Numbered from the stretch's first letter, positions 25,663 to 35,644 are shown. The stretch is DNA of 64,000 nucleotides from JADGHX01 sp037200125 (GCA_037200125.1 JBBCGS010000007.1:868001-932000), one strand, 5' to 3'. Made by a program: numbers and translations. The notes: generated from the sequence alone by a model not told the origin.

Positions 25663-26438
25663 TGCTTCTGATTCCCGCGATCGATCTGCGTAACGGCCGC
25701 TGCGTTCGCCTCTTCAAAGGCGACTTCAACGCGGAAACGCGCTACGAATACGACCCGCTGGACTTGCACGAGCGCTATCGCGGTTTCGGCGCAAGCTGGC
25801 TGCACGTCGTCGATCTCGACGGCGCGAAGGACGGCGTGCTCGCCAATCGCCCGACGATCATCCGGCTCGCCGCGCAAGGCTCGCTTCGCATCCAGCTCGG
25901 CGGCGGCATGCGCTCCGCCGCCGTGATCGAAGACGTGCTCGCGCAAGGCGTGGAGCGCGTTGTCGTCGGCAGTGCCGCCATCGAGACTCCGGCCGAGGTC
26001 GCCGGCTGGTTCCGCCGCTTCGGCGCGGACCGCATCTGCCTCGCGCTCGACGTGAAACTCGATACCGACGGCGAGCCGAAAGTGCGCACGCGCGGCTGGA
26101 CCGAGGGCACCGGCGTCACGCTCTGGAGCGCGCTGGAGCCGTTTCTGCCCGTCGGCCTCAAACACGTGCTGTGCACAGACATCGACCGCGACGGCGCCCT
26201 CACCGGCCCCAATCTCGATCTATACGCCCGCGCGCGGGCGCTCCACCCCGACATCGCATGGCAGGCCTCCGGCGGCGTGCGGGACGCGGCGGATCTTGCC
26301 GCGCTCGCTGGCTTACGCATGGCCGCCGCCGTGAGCGGCAAGGCGCTGCTCGAACAGCGCATCACTCCCGAGGAGCTGCGACCATTCTTGCCAAACGCAT
26401 CATCCCCTGCCTCGACGTCCGCGACGGCCAGGTCGTAA
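25662..26438 (+). CDS. hisA: ProFAR isomerase HisA
   Basis: HisA is a (beta-alpha)8-barrel enzyme that isomerises 5'-ProFAR to PRFAR. The catalytic aspartates lie in IPAIDLRNGRCVRL (start) and CTDIDRDGALTGPN (mid-protein). Phosphate-binding segments are IQLGGGMRS and ASGGVRD. At 258 residues it runs slightly longer than usual: the last 18 residues (from about NASSPAST) lie within the first codons of hisF read in another frame. The two genes therefore share 55 bases. Confidence 0.94.
   Translation: MLLIPAIDLRNGRCVRLFKGDFNAETRYEYDPLDLHERYRGFGASWLHVVDLDGAKDGVLANRPTIIRLAAQGSLRIQLGGGMRSAAVIEDVLAQGVERVVVGSAAIETPAEVAGWFRRFGADRICLALDVKLDTDGEPKVRTRGWTEGTGVTLWSALEPFLPVGLKHVLCTDIDRDGALTGPNLDLYARARALHPDIAWQASGGVRDAADLAALAGLRMAAAVSGKALLEQRITPEELRPFLPNASSPASTSATARS
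26370..26375 (+). promoter_or_regulatory. strong Shine-Dalgarno (GAGGAG) ahead of the ATT start of hisF
   Basis: GAGGAG at 26370-26375 lies inside the hisA coding region and ends eight bases before ATT 26384. There is no in-frame ATG, GTG or TTG near the conserved HisF N-terminus, so this ribosome site is what selects the ATT as start codon. Confidence 0.7.
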
Positions 26439-27151
26439 AGGGCGTTCGCTTCCGCGACCACGTGGTCGTGGGCGACATCCTCGAGCTCTCTGCGCGCTAT
26501 CGCGACGAGGGGGCGGACGAGCTCGTGTTCTATGACATCACCGCGAGCCCGGAAGGGCGTTCCGTCGATCGCACGTGGGTGACGCGGGTCGCGCGCGGCC
26601 TCGACATTCCGTTCTGTGTCGCCGGTGGCATTCGTTCGGTGGCGGAGGCGGAAGCCGTGCTCAACGCCGGCGCGGAGAAGATCTCCGTGAACTCCCCCGC
26701 GCTCGCCGATCCGCCGCTCATCGATGCACTCAGCGCGCGCTTCGGCGCGCAGTGCGTGGTTGTCGGGGTCGACAGTCATCTGACGCCGGATGGCTGGCGC
26801 GTGTACCAGTTCACCGGTGACCCGAATCGCACGCGCAACTCGGGGCGCGACACGCTTCAGTGGATCCGCGAAGTGCAGGAGCGCGGCGCCGGGGAGATCG
26901 TTCTCAACTGCATGGGCAGCGATGGCGTGAAGCGAGGATATGATATCGACCAGCTGCGGGCGGCGCGCGAGCTGTGTTCGGTTCCGCTCGTGGCATCCGG
27001 CGGCGCGGGCGCGGTGGAACACTTCCGCGACGTGTTTCAGAAGGCTGGCGTCGATGCGGCGCTTGCGGCGAGCGTGTTCCATTCGGGAAGCATAGTAGTG
27101 CGTGAGTTGAAACAGGATCTGCGTTCGTCGGGTATCGAGATGCGTCCGTGA
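26384..27151 (+). CDS. hisF: imidazole glycerol phosphate synthase cyclase subunit HisF (ATT start)
   Basis: HisF is a (beta-alpha)8 barrel that uses ammonia from HisH to form imidazole glycerol phosphate and AICAR. The conserved opening LAKRIIPCLDV, with the catalytic Asp in CLDV, begins at the codon after ATT 26384; in E. coli the same position is MLAKRIIPCLDV. GAGGAG stands eight bases upstream. Counting from ATT gives 255 residues, the family size. The second catalytic Asp is in NCMGSDGVKRGYD. Longer starts exist only deep inside hisA and would add unrelated sequence. The start codon is inferred; the identity of the protein is not in doubt. Confidence 0.93.
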   Translation: MLAKRIIPCLDVRDGQVVKGVRFRDHVVVGDILELSARYRDEGADELVFYDITASPEGRSVDRTWVTRVARGLDIPFCVAGGIRSVAEAEAVLNAGAEKISVNSPALADPPLIDALSARFGAQCVVVGVDSHLTPDGWRVYQFTGDPNRTRNSGRDTLQWIREVQERGAGEIVLNCMGSDGVKRGYDIDQLRAARELCSVPLVASGGAGAVEHFRDVFQKAGVDAALAASVFHSGSIVVRELKQDLRSSGIEMRP

Positions 27152-27795
27152 GCAGCACGCCCGGTGAGCGAATTACTTCCGCCAACGTGAATACGCTGGA
27201 TTTCGGCAAGGCCGATAACCTGCTGCCTGCCGTCGTTCAGCACGCCGACAGCGGCGCCGTGCTCATGGTCGGGTACATGAACGCGGAAGCGCTCTCCGAG
27301 ACCTTCAAGCGGCAGCACGTCGTGTTCTTCAGCCGCTCGAAGCAGCGCCTGTGGATGAAGGGCGAAACGTCGGGTCACGTGCTCGACCTCGTCGACGTAC
27401 GCACGGATTGCGACAGGGACGCGCTACTCGTCACCGCGCGACCCAACGGGCCGGTGTGCCACGTTGGCACGGCAACGTGCTTCGGCGACAACGCATCGGC
27501 GGTCGCCCCTCTCGTCTTCCTCAGCAGATTGGAAGGTGTGATCGAGCAGCGCGTCGCTGAGAATCCCGAAGGCAGCTACACCGCCCGCCTGTTCGCGAAA
27601 GGCCCGACGCGCATTGCGCAGAAGGTGGGCGAGGAAGGCCTCGAAGTCGCGCTGGCCGCCGTCGCGGAAGGCGACGACAAGGTTGTCTCGGAGTCCGCGG
27701 ACCTGCTCTATCATCTGCTGGTGCTCCTGAAGAGCCGCGGAGTCACCCTCGCTCACGTCGTCGCCGAACTTGAGTCACGCCACGCTGGGAAATAG
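27148..27795 (+). CDS. hisI: bifunctional phosphoribosyl-AMP cyclohydrolase / phosphoribosyl-ATP pyrophosphatase HisIE
   Basis: This 215-residue fusion catalyses steps two and three of the pathway. The HisI domain has MVGYMNAEAL, RTDCDRDALLV (metal aspartates) and CHVGTATCFG. The HisE domain, from about residue 125, has KVGEEGLEVALAAVAEGD and ESADLLYHLLVLL. The GTG start at 27148 overlaps the hisF stop as GTGA. It is the last his gene, so the operon holds every histidine enzyme in one run. Confidence 0.94.
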   Translation: MSSTPGERITSANVNTLDFGKADNLLPAVVQHADSGAVLMVGYMNAEALSETFKRQHVVFFSRSKQRLWMKGETSGHVLDLVDVRTDCDRDALLVTARPNGPVCHVGTATCFGDNASAVAPLVFLSRLEGVIEQRVAENPEGSYTARLFAKGPTRIAQKVGEEGLEVALAAVAEGDDKVVSESADLLYHLLVLLKSRGVTLAHVVAELESRHAGK

Positions 27796-27819
27796 CGCTT
27801 TCGCGTGCGCCGCTAACTG

Positions 27820-28687
27820 ATGCCGCTTCTCGCTTTCGCAATGGTGTTGCTGGCGGCGTGCACGCACGCCACCTGGAACTACTGGGCAAAGCGCGCGGCG
27901 GCTTCGCGCCATATCGTATGGCTCTATTCCGTCGGCTCTACGATTCTCTACAGCCCGATCGTGGCGTGGATCGTGATCTTCGACCGGCCGCATTTCGAGA
28001 CGGCCCACTGGCTCGCGCTGCTGGCGACGGGCGTTCTGCACATGGCTTACTCGCTTCTGCTGCAGGCGGGCTACCGGGTCTCCGATTTGTCGCTGATCTA
28101 TCCGATCGCTCGCGGCACAGGCCCGCTGCTCTCGTTCATCGCCGCGACGCTCTTTCTGGGCGAGCCCGCGAACGCGCTGTCGGTCGTCGGTGTCGTGGTG
28201 ATTGTCGGCGGCATCCTGCTGGTTTCGGGGCTGGCGAGCGCGCCTCACAAGGCGCCGAAAGCCGGCGTCGCGTTCGGCATTCTGATCGGCATCTTCATTG
28301 CCAGTTACACGATCAACGACGGCTGGGCGGTGAAGGCGCTGATGATCTCGCCGTTCATCATCGACGGAGCGGGGAATATTCTGCGCATCGTGCTGCTCGC
28401 ACCGATGGCCTTGCGCGAACCCGCGGAGCTCGCGCGTGAGTTACGCGAGTACCGGACCTCCATTCTCGTGGTGAGCGTGCTGGGGCCGCTCGGGCTACAT
28501 CCTGGTGCTGTTCGCGATGAAGATCGCGCCGATCGGGCACGTGGCGCCGGCGCGCGAGCTCGCAACGCTCGTCGGAAGCTACTTCGGCGTGAAGCTGCTG
28601 AAGGAGAGAATGACCCCGCAGCGAGTCATCGGCGCCGTGCTGATCGTCGCTGGCGTCATCAGCCTCGCGGTGACGCGGCCGACCTGA
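27820..28687 (+). pseudogene. EamA/DMT-family transporter, frameshifted as sequenced
   Basis: A ten-span drug/metabolite transporter begins at ATG 27820 and reads correctly to about residue 224 (SVLGPLG). At the GGG run 28492-28494 the family sequence jumps to another frame, continuing GYILVLFAMKIAPIG and GSYFGVKLLKERMTPQR to a stop at 28687. Removing one G restores about 289 residues, the usual EamA size. The frame that stays open past the site to 28761 gives only Arg-rich nonsense. The cause could be a real mutation or a base-calling error; neighbouring genes show the same problem. The substrate is unknown. Confidence 0.82.
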
Positions 28688-28752
28688 GCGCGCTCAGCGG
28701 AGCGAGGTGCCGCTGGCTTCCTGGTAACGCGCCGACTGAGCGCGGCTCAGCG
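28684..28752. repeat. degenerate duplication spanning the 3' end of the TPR lipoprotein gene
   Basis: Two diverged units of about 54 bases start near 28681 and 28735. Each opens with a CTGAGCGCG/CTCAGCG palindrome; the first contains the perfect CTGAGCGCGCTCAG at 28684-28697. On the minus strand the second unit encodes the true protein end AYQKANASSPR-stop. The first, beyond the stop, still reads RYQEASGTSLR-stop. It is a duplicated gene end and may also serve as terminator DNA between the convergent genes. Confidence 0.55.
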
Positions 28753-29304
28753 AGGCGATGAGGCGTTGGCCTTCTGATAAGCCTCGGTGGCATCCAGGTC
28801 GCGGCCGCGCGCGCGATACGCATCCCCCACGAGCCGCCAGCCGCTGGCCTGCAGAGCCGGATTGCCCGTGGCGAGCGCAATCGCTTTGCGCGCCATGCTC
28901 TCGGCCTGTGGCGCATTCTTCGCACTCAGGTGCGTCTGACCCAGCTCGAGCCACACGAGCGGATTGTCCGGCTCGATGCGCAGTGCACGCTCCAGCGTCG
29001 CGATGGCGGCCGGATACTCACCCTTCAAGGATTGCGCACGCCCCTGCTTCACCAGTGCCGTGGAGGCGGCACTGAGACGAAATTCTTTCGGAGGAGCCGA
29101 TGGCGTCGGAGGCGTCGGCACCGGCGCAGGCGGCTGACCCGGCGGTGTCGGGGTCTGCGGCGACGGTTGGGCCGTGCCCGATGGAGGCCCCGAACGCGGC
29201 GGCACCGACACCGGCGGCCCGAACAACGACTGGCAGCCCGTGAGCACCAAGGCGGCGGCGAGGAGCCCGAGAACGCGGAGCTGAAGAGAGCTGGAAAGCA
29301 TCAT
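28747..29304 (-). CDS. TPR lipoprotein, LpoP-like activator of PBP1B
   Basis: A 185-residue outer-membrane lipoprotein. The signal peptide ends in lipobox LTGC, so mature residue 1 is the cysteine at about position 24. A Pro-rich linker (about residues 30-70) follows, then about two tetratricopeptide repeats (KGEYPAAIATLERALRIEPDN and the next unit). It lies 64 bases downstream of the PBP1B gene on the same strand. Pseudomonas LpoP, a TPR lipoprotein encoded beside PBP1B, activates that synthase; the same layout here supports that role, which remains inferred. Confidence 0.78.
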   Translation of the reverse strand: MMLSSSLQLRVLGLLAAALVLTGCQSLFGPPVSVPPRSGPPSGTAQPSPQTPTPPGQPPAPVPTPPTPSAPPKEFRLSAASTALVKQGRAQSLKGEYPAAIATLERALRIEPDNPLVWLELGQTHLSAKNAPQAESMARKAIALATGNPALQASGWRLVGDAYRARGRDLDATEAYQKANASSPR

Positions 29305-29368
29305 GGACGAATGATAGCCCGCTCACGCGGCCGGATCATGCCGGAAGCAGCGAGCTCGGCGGGCGCAC

Positions 29369-31696
29369 TCACTTGCGGATCATGTCCCGCAACCACTCCC
29401 CGGCCTTCTCGACCAGCGTCGCGGCTTCGTTCTCGCAACCAGGCTTCCAGGCCGGCTCCGAGCCAAGCGGCACCGCGACGGCAACGAGATCGTCGGCGCA
29501 TATCTTCTCGGCACGCTGCCCGGTGGCGAACTCGATGTTCACGGAGGCGAGCGTATCGGGCATGGCGGCCGCGCGCGGCGTCGTATCGAGCCCCGCCATG
29601 AGGCGCGCCCAGACCGTGAGCGCCCCGGAGGAGCCGGTGAAACCCGTGGGCCGATTGTCGTCGTACCCGACCCAGACAACCGCGACGTGCGAGCCGGAGA
29701 AGCCGGCGAACCAGCTATCCCGCAGTTCCGACGAGGTGCCCGACTTGCCCGCGACGACGAGCCCCGGCGGCAGCACACTGCGCGCCGCGCGGCCCGTGCC
29801 GTGCTCCATCACCACTTCGAGCATCCGGTTCAATTGGAACACCGCGTCTTGCGCGGCGACCTGCGTAACTTCCAGCGGGAACGCCTTCAGCGGCTTGCCG
29901 TCATCGCTGATCACCGCACGCACCGCGCGCAGCTGTGAACGAAAGCCACCGGTCGCAAGCCCGCTGTAGATCTGCGCCACTTCCAGCGGCGAGATATCGA
30001 CCGCGCCCAGCGTCATCGCGGGCACTTCGACTGGGGGTCGTTGCAGACCGAATCGCTGCAGCGTTCGCGTGATGTTCGGCAAGCCGACATCGAGCCCGAG
30101 CCCCACCGTCGCAAGATTCAGCGACTCCGACAGCGCACGCACCAGCGGAACGGGTCCGTAGATTTCCTTGGTGAAATTCTGCGGCTTCCAATGCGTGCCA
30201 TTCCGCAGCCGGACGTCGATCGGCTCGTCCTGGATCACCGTCGTGGCGTTGTAGCGCTTGGTTTCGAGCGCCGTGAGATACACGAAAGGCTTCACCAGCG
30301 AGCCCATCGGGCGTGCGGCGTCGAGCGCACGATCGAAACCGTTGTAGCCGGTCTCCCGCCCGCCGATGAGCGCGATCACCTCGCCGCTCTGGGCCGCCGT
30401 CACGACGACAGCGGCCTCCAGCGGCGCCTTCTCATCGGTCTGGCCGGATTTCTTCTTCGTTGCCGCGGCATGCACCTTGTCGAGCCGCGTGAGCTCTTGT
30501 TCCAGCGCGCGCTCGGCCGTGTCCTGCGCGCGCGGGTCGAGGCTCGTGTAGATGCGCAGCCCCGCTTCGGTCAGGTCCGACTCGCGATAATCCCGGCGCA
30601 GCGTGCGGCGTACGAAGTCGAGGTAGGCGGGGGTAATAGCCGCCGCTGTTGCTGCGAGCGATGATTCCCAGCGGCCTCTTCAGCGCGGCGTCCGCATCCG
30701 CCTGCTTGATCGCGCCCTGCTCCACCAGCACTTTGAGCACGAGGTCGCGGCGGGCCCGCGCGCGATCCGGATGACGGCGCGGATCGTAGTACGACGGCCC
30801 GCGCACCACCGCCACCAGCAGCGCGATTTCAGATAGATCGAGCTCCGCCAGCGGCTTGCCGAAATAGAACTGGCTTGCGAGCCCGAAGCCGTGCACGGCG
30901 CGCTGGCCGTCCTGCCCCAGGTAGATCTCGTTCACGTAGGCGTTCATGAGATCGGATTTCGTGAAGTGCAGCTCGAGCGCGATCGACATCGCGGCTTCGC
31001 GCAGCTTGCGGCTGATCGTCTGGTCGGTCGTCAGGAAGTAGCTGCGCACCAGCTGCTGAGTGAGCGTGCTGCCGCCCTGAGCGATGCCACCTGCTCGCAC
31101 GTTTGCCCATACAGCGCGCGCGATCGCGATGGGATCGACGCCATGATGCGTGTCGAACTTGCGGTCCTCGACAGCCTTGAGCGCCGCCGGCAGAAGCGGC
31201 GGCACTTCCCCAGGCGCGAGGACGATGCGGTCTTCACCATGCGTCGGGAAGATGCTGCCGATCAGCAGCGGCTCGAAGCGCGCGATCGGCACTTCCTGGC
31301 CTTTGCTGTCGGCCATGCCGGAGAGGGCGCCGTCCGCGACGTTGATGACGAGGATCTGCGACTCCCGCGTCTCATCGGCGAATCGCGCGGCACGCAGCGC
31401 CACTTCGTAGCGCGAGCCCTGGCGGCGGTAGGTGCCGGGGCGGTCGAGCTTGTCGACATCCCGATACTGCAGGCGGGTGAGCTCTTCTTCGAGCTGCTGC
31501 CCGGAGAGTGCCAGACCTGCATACAACTCGAGAGGCGCGGCATAGACCTGCGCCGGCAGCGTCCAGCGCCGCCCTTCGAAAGTCTTGGTGACCTGCCGGT
31601 CGAGAACGATGAACCAGACGGCGCCGACGATGAGCGCCACCCCGAACGCGATCACGCGCCCCAAAGCAGCTTGCGGAACCAGCGCTTCTTAGCCAT
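29369..31696 (-). CDS. mrcB: penicillin-binding protein 1B, frameshifted as sequenced
   Basis: This is a bifunctional peptidoglycan glycosyltransferase/transpeptidase. After one membrane span (RVIAFGVALIVGAVWF) comes a UB2H-like region, then the GT51 domain with EDRKFDTHHGVDP and GGSTLTQQLVRSYFLT. The transpeptidase has SxxK in GSLVKP, SxN in SESLN and KSGTS. The reading breaks at a five-base G/C run at 30629-30633: the family sequence after GGYYP resumes as AYLDFVRRTLRRDY in the next frame. A second break at 30 or so bases into the gene (CCCC 31659-31662) separates the likely N-terminus MAKKRWFRKLLWG from RVIAF. Without that N-terminus the frame opens with TTG at 31664. Indel errors are the likeliest cause. 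Confidence 0.85.
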
Positions 31697-31788
31697 TTGG
31701 AAAAAAGTCGCCGGCGGCGCTTTTTTCGGACCGCGGCCTCATTGCCAGCGGCAAGAAGCGTGGTTTCTGCCGCCTGCCTCGTCGCGTA
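31697..31788. repeat. dispersed two-hairpin intergenic repeat, copy A
   Basis: This lies between mrcB and lysC-lysA. The first hairpin is a GC-rich stem flanked by A and T runs (GGAAAAAAGTCGCCGG then CGGCGCTTTTTTCG). A second follows with GCGGCAAGAAGCGTGG and TTTCTGCCGC. A clearly related arrangement with the same order and spacing occurs at 38971-39050. The first stem also looks like a bidirectional Rho-independent terminator. Confidence 0.68.
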
Positions 31789-31834
31789 GCCACGCCCGGG
31801 CGGTCGCTCTTTCTTATGCCGGAGGACATCTGCC

Positions 31835-34427
31835 TCAGACGCAGATCTCGGCCGCCGGCTCGCGCAGGTTGTACGACGAGCTCATCGCGCGACCGTAGGC
31901 GCCCGCATTGGCGATGAGCAGCACATCGCCCTCCTGCGTCGGTGGCAGAAGGCGGTCGTGACCGAGGATGTCCGCGCTCTCGCAAATGGGCCCCACGATG
32001 TCGGCGAGCTCGGTGCCCGCTTCGCCGAGGCGGGTGAGATTCACGATCTCATGATACGCACCATAGAGTGCCGGACGGATCAGCGAGTTCATTCCGGTGG
32101 CCACGCCCACATAGCGGGCCGCCCCCTTTGACTTGAGCTGCGTCACTCGCGCAATCAGCACGCCCGCGGCGGCGACGAAATAGCGTCCCGGCTCCATCCA
32201 TATCTCGAGCTTCGGGAAGGCCGCCTTTACCGCGGCGAGGCCCTTATCGAGTTTCGCGAGATCGACGCCCGGCTGGTCCGCGCGCTCGGGAACGCCGAGC
32301 CCGCCGCCGACATCGACGGCGCGCACATCGGGGAACTGCTCGGTGAGGCTCGCGAGCAGCGTCGCCGTTTCTTCCCAGTTGTTGACGTCGAATACGCCGC
32401 TGCCGTTGTGGGCGTGAAGACCCACCACCTTCGCAACCGGCCTCCTTCGCGAGCTTCGCCAGCGCCGGCAACTCCGCGAGCGGCACGCCGAACTTGGAGA
32501 ACGTGCCCGCCGTGCGCACGTGATGGTGATGGCCGCGACCGGTGCCCGAATCCACCCGCACGAACACTTCGCGGCCCCGGAACACATCGGGCCACTTTTC
32601 GAGCACGTAGCCGTTGTCGACCGTGACCTGCAGCCCCTGCTCATAACCCCACACGTACTCATCGCGCGGCGCGAAGTTCGGCGTGAACAGGATGTGGCTG
32701 CGGTCGACGCCAGGCACCTCGGCCAACACACGCGTCACTTCACCGGGCGAGACGCACTCAAGGTGAATGCCTTCGGCATACAGGGCGCGCAGCAGCTCGG
32801 GATGCGGGGGTTCGCCTTCATCGCGTAATGCACGCGTGAGACGGACTTGACGGCGCGAAGCGCGCGCGCGGCGATCTTCACCGACTCGAGATCGTAGACG
32901 TACGCGGAGTGACGATCCGTCAGCAGCGAGAGCAGCCGATCGCGCTTGCCGTGCCACCACGGCGGCGGGAGGGCCGCTGTGCCGCTCACCGGCTTCGCAA
33001 AGAGCTGCTCCCACGTCGGGCCGAGCACGCGATCGCCCGGAACCGGACGAATGAGCATCTCGTGAAGCTGTTCGACCAGCCGGTCGCCCTGGCTCTCATC
33101 CACCACGAAGGTGAAGTTGAGGTCGTTGGCGGCCTGGCTGACGAGATAGATCTTGTGCTCGGCGAAGAGCTCGAGCGCTTCACCCAGCTTGTGAAGGATC
33201 GCGCGAATATTCCGGCCGAGCAGGCTGACCGAGGCGCACGGCCCGATCACTTCCACGCGGCACAGCTTCGTCAGGTCCGCGATCAGCGCATCGAGCAGGT
33301 GCCGGTCGAGCGAGTTCGCCTGCGGGTCGAGCGACACGGTGACGTTCGTCTCGGACGTCGAGATGAGGTCGACGGACATGCCGTGCGCCTTGAACACCTG
33401 GAACGCGTCGGCGACGAAGCCGACCTGGTGCCACATGCCCGGGCTTTCCATCGACACGAGCGTGATGCCCTTCTTGAGGGCGACCGCCTTCACCTGCGCG
33501 GCGCCGTCGGCGCCCTCGCTCGTAACGACCGTGCCTTCGAGATCGGGCGTCTGCGTCGCGAGCACGTAAAGCGGAATGCCGTACTGGCGCGCGGGCAGGA
33601 TGCAGCGAGGGTGGAGAACCTTCGCGCCGTTGCTCGCGATCTCCTGCGCTTCATCGTAGTGAAGCGCCTTCAGCATGCGCGCTGTTGGCGTCGAGCGCGG
33701 ATTGGCGCTGAACATGCCGGGCACATCGGTCCAGATTTCGAGGCGCGACGCGTTGAGCTTCGCGGCGAGATAGGCGGCCGAAGTGTCCGAACCGCCGCGA
33801 CCGAGCAGCACGGTGTTGCCGTCCTCATCGCTGGCAATGAAGCCCTGCGTAATGACGACCGGCGCCAGCTCCGTGAGCCGCTTCTGGAGCGCTTCATCCG
33901 GCGCGAAATTGCACGTGGCCGAGAGCAGGCTTGCCTTCGCGGAGGCGCCCTTGCGCTCCTCCGCCTTCAGCATCGTGCGGGCATCGGCCCACTTCACGTC
34001 GATGCCCTGGCTTTCGAGGTAACGCGCGCCGAGCTCGGTCGCCATCAGTTCGCCGTTCGACATGAGACGCGCACGCGTCTTGTCGCTCACCTCGCCGACG
34101 AGCGCGACGCCGGCGGCGATCTGCTTCAGCTCAGTGAAATATTTTTCCAGCTCGGCGCTGACGGGAACGCCCAGCTCCGCCGCGAGATCGCGATGGCGCT
34201 TCTCGATGACGGCCAGCGCTTCTTCGTGTTTCTGCTGGAGAGCGGCCTCGAGCAGCTTCTCGAGCTTGTCCGTGATGCCGGTGACGGCCGAATGGACGAC
34301 GAGCACCTGCGCGCCGGTGGCGCCGCGCTTCTTCACCACCGAGGCGATGTTTCTTCCAGTTGGCAACCGAAGAGACGCTCGTCCCACCGAATTTGAGGAC
34401 GACCCAGGAAGAATGCGCGCGCGTCAC
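31835..34427 (-). CDS. lysC-lysA: bifunctional aspartate kinase / diaminopimelate decarboxylase (LysC-LysA fusion), frameshifted as sequenced
   Basis: This fusion starts and ends lysine synthesis in one chain. The kinase half begins VVLKFGGTSVSSVANW at GTG 34427, then has GFIASDEDGNTVLLGRGGSD and two ACT regulatory domains (LVSMESPGMWHQVGF and later). The decarboxylase half has the PLP lysine in VHYAMKANP and contains SPGEVTRVL, GLHAHNGSGV and DVGGGLGVP, ending near MSSSYNLREPAAEI. Family sequence changes frame at three points: TTT 34350-34352, the C-run near 32806-32812 and about 32433-32436. The fusion is known from Xanthomonas-type bacteria. Since the gene should be essential, the indels are probably sequence errors. 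Confidence 0.85.
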
Positions 34428-34512
34428 GGGTAAGACCTTTGAGGCTGTCGAACAGGAGGCCCGGATACGGGCCCGATGAGGCCGAAGCGGAAAAAATCAG
34501 CGGCGAGCCGTG

Positions 34513-34749
34513 TTACGGCTCTTCGTCGCCGTCGCCATCGCTGTCGAAGCCTTCCTGCAGATCCTTCTCGAGCTTGCGATCGGCCAGGACTTCCTCGAGC
34601 TTGCTCCAGGCGGCTTTGCCCTTTTTTCCCTGCGTGCGCACCCGTTTGTCCACCCGGTCCAGCAAACGGTCATAGTCCGTGCTGTCTTCGGAGACGTTGC
34701 CCAGGAACTCTTCGTCCAGATCGAAGCTTTCGTTATCGCGTTCGGACAT
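34513..34749 (-). CDS. small acidic protein, PA3496-like family
   Basis: A 78-residue, highly charged soluble protein. The acidic N-terminus (ESFDLDEEFLGNVSED) is followed by a basic middle (RVDKRVRTQGKKGKAAW), then EEVLADRKLEKDLQEGF and an acidic tail. The RKLEKDL-type segment and size resemble the short gammaproteobacterial PA3496 family, described as putative envelope-integrity proteins, but similarity over such a length is weak. It lies about 85 bases upstream of lysC-lysA on the same strand. Confidence 0.6.
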   Translation of the reverse strand: MSERDNESFDLDEEFLGNVSEDSTDYDRLLDRVDKRVRTQGKKGKAAWSKLEEVLADRKLEKDLQEGFDSDGDGDEEP

Positions 34750-34842
34750 CGCGGTCTGATATAAATTGTGATTAAATTCAATGACTAGTGCGCCACAGGG
34801 GCGCGCTGCGAGGTTGCGAATATACCGGGGCGGGCCCGCCCG

Positions 34843-35644
34843 TCAAGCCCGAAAGCCCCGAATGATGACCGGAGCGCCCCGACCGAGGCCCAGCCCGTCG
34901 GCCGCGCTCTGCTCCGCCCGGGCAATCTCGACCACCCCGAAGGAGTTCACCAGGGCCAGGTATTGCCCCGGCTGGGTGTCCCCGTAGGTCCGGAGCAGCT
35001 CGAAGGTATGGTTGCCGGCGTGGACTGTGGGCTTCTCCAGGCCTTTCAGCAGCTCCGCGTCGATATTGGTGATCAGGTTGCCGAAGTGGTCGATCGTGAT
35101 CACCACGCCGTTTACGGCGTTCCGTTCGACGCTGGGCTCGTCGACCCAGGCCGGCATGAGGTCGGTCCGCCGCTCGCCCAGATCCGCGGGCACGCAGCGG
35201 CGGCCCGCAAGCTCCGCGGCGATGGGCGCAAAGATGTCGCGGCCGTGGAATGTGGCGCTGGGGCTGCGAACGCCGAAGTGCGCGAGGCGCGCGGCGGTGA
35301 GTTTCACAATCGAAGCACCCGGATTGCGGGCGACGATGGGCGCGAGCAGGCCGTTGTCCGGCGCGAGGAACACGTGGCCCTTCGCGGTGACCGCGATGAT
35401 TTCGCGGGAGGTGCCCACCCCCGGATCGACCACGGCGACGTGGACGGTGCCGGCGGGGAAGTAACCAAACGATCGCACCAGCCAGAAGCCCGCCTCGGCC
35501 GGCCAGTGCACGAGGATCTCGTGTGTGAGATCGATAATCCGCGCGTCGGCCAGCCGGCCTCAGCATCACGCCCTTCATGACGCCCACGAACGGGCCCTGG
35601 TGCCCGAAATCGGTGGTGATCGTGATGACGCCGGACATCTTCAT
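34843..35644 (-). CDS. SAM hydroxide adenosyltransferase (DUF62 family), frameshifted as sequenced
   Basis: Enzymes of this family split S-adenosylmethionine into adenosine and methionine using water or hydroxide. The N-terminus reads ITITTDFGHQGPFVGVMKGV, with the conserved Asp of TTDFG. The rest, in another frame, has ADARIIDLTHEI, FPAGTVHVAVVDPGVGT, FLAPDNGLLAP and GVVITIDHFGNLITNI, the family's core motifs. The frame changes near 35553 (GGCT-G-GCCGAC); one extra G would explain it. With repair the product is about 267 residues, the expected size. ATG 35644 or ATG 35638 are both possible starts. Confidence 0.8.

Noticed and set aside
28505..28687. A separate small membrane protein gene.
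   Set aside because: Its sequence is the missing end of the EamA transporter started at 27820; one base restores the fusion.
31835..34427. Programmed frameshifting in lysC-lysA.
   Set aside because: Three breaks at differing sites, with no common slippery sequence, and neighbours with the same defect, make assembly error more likely.
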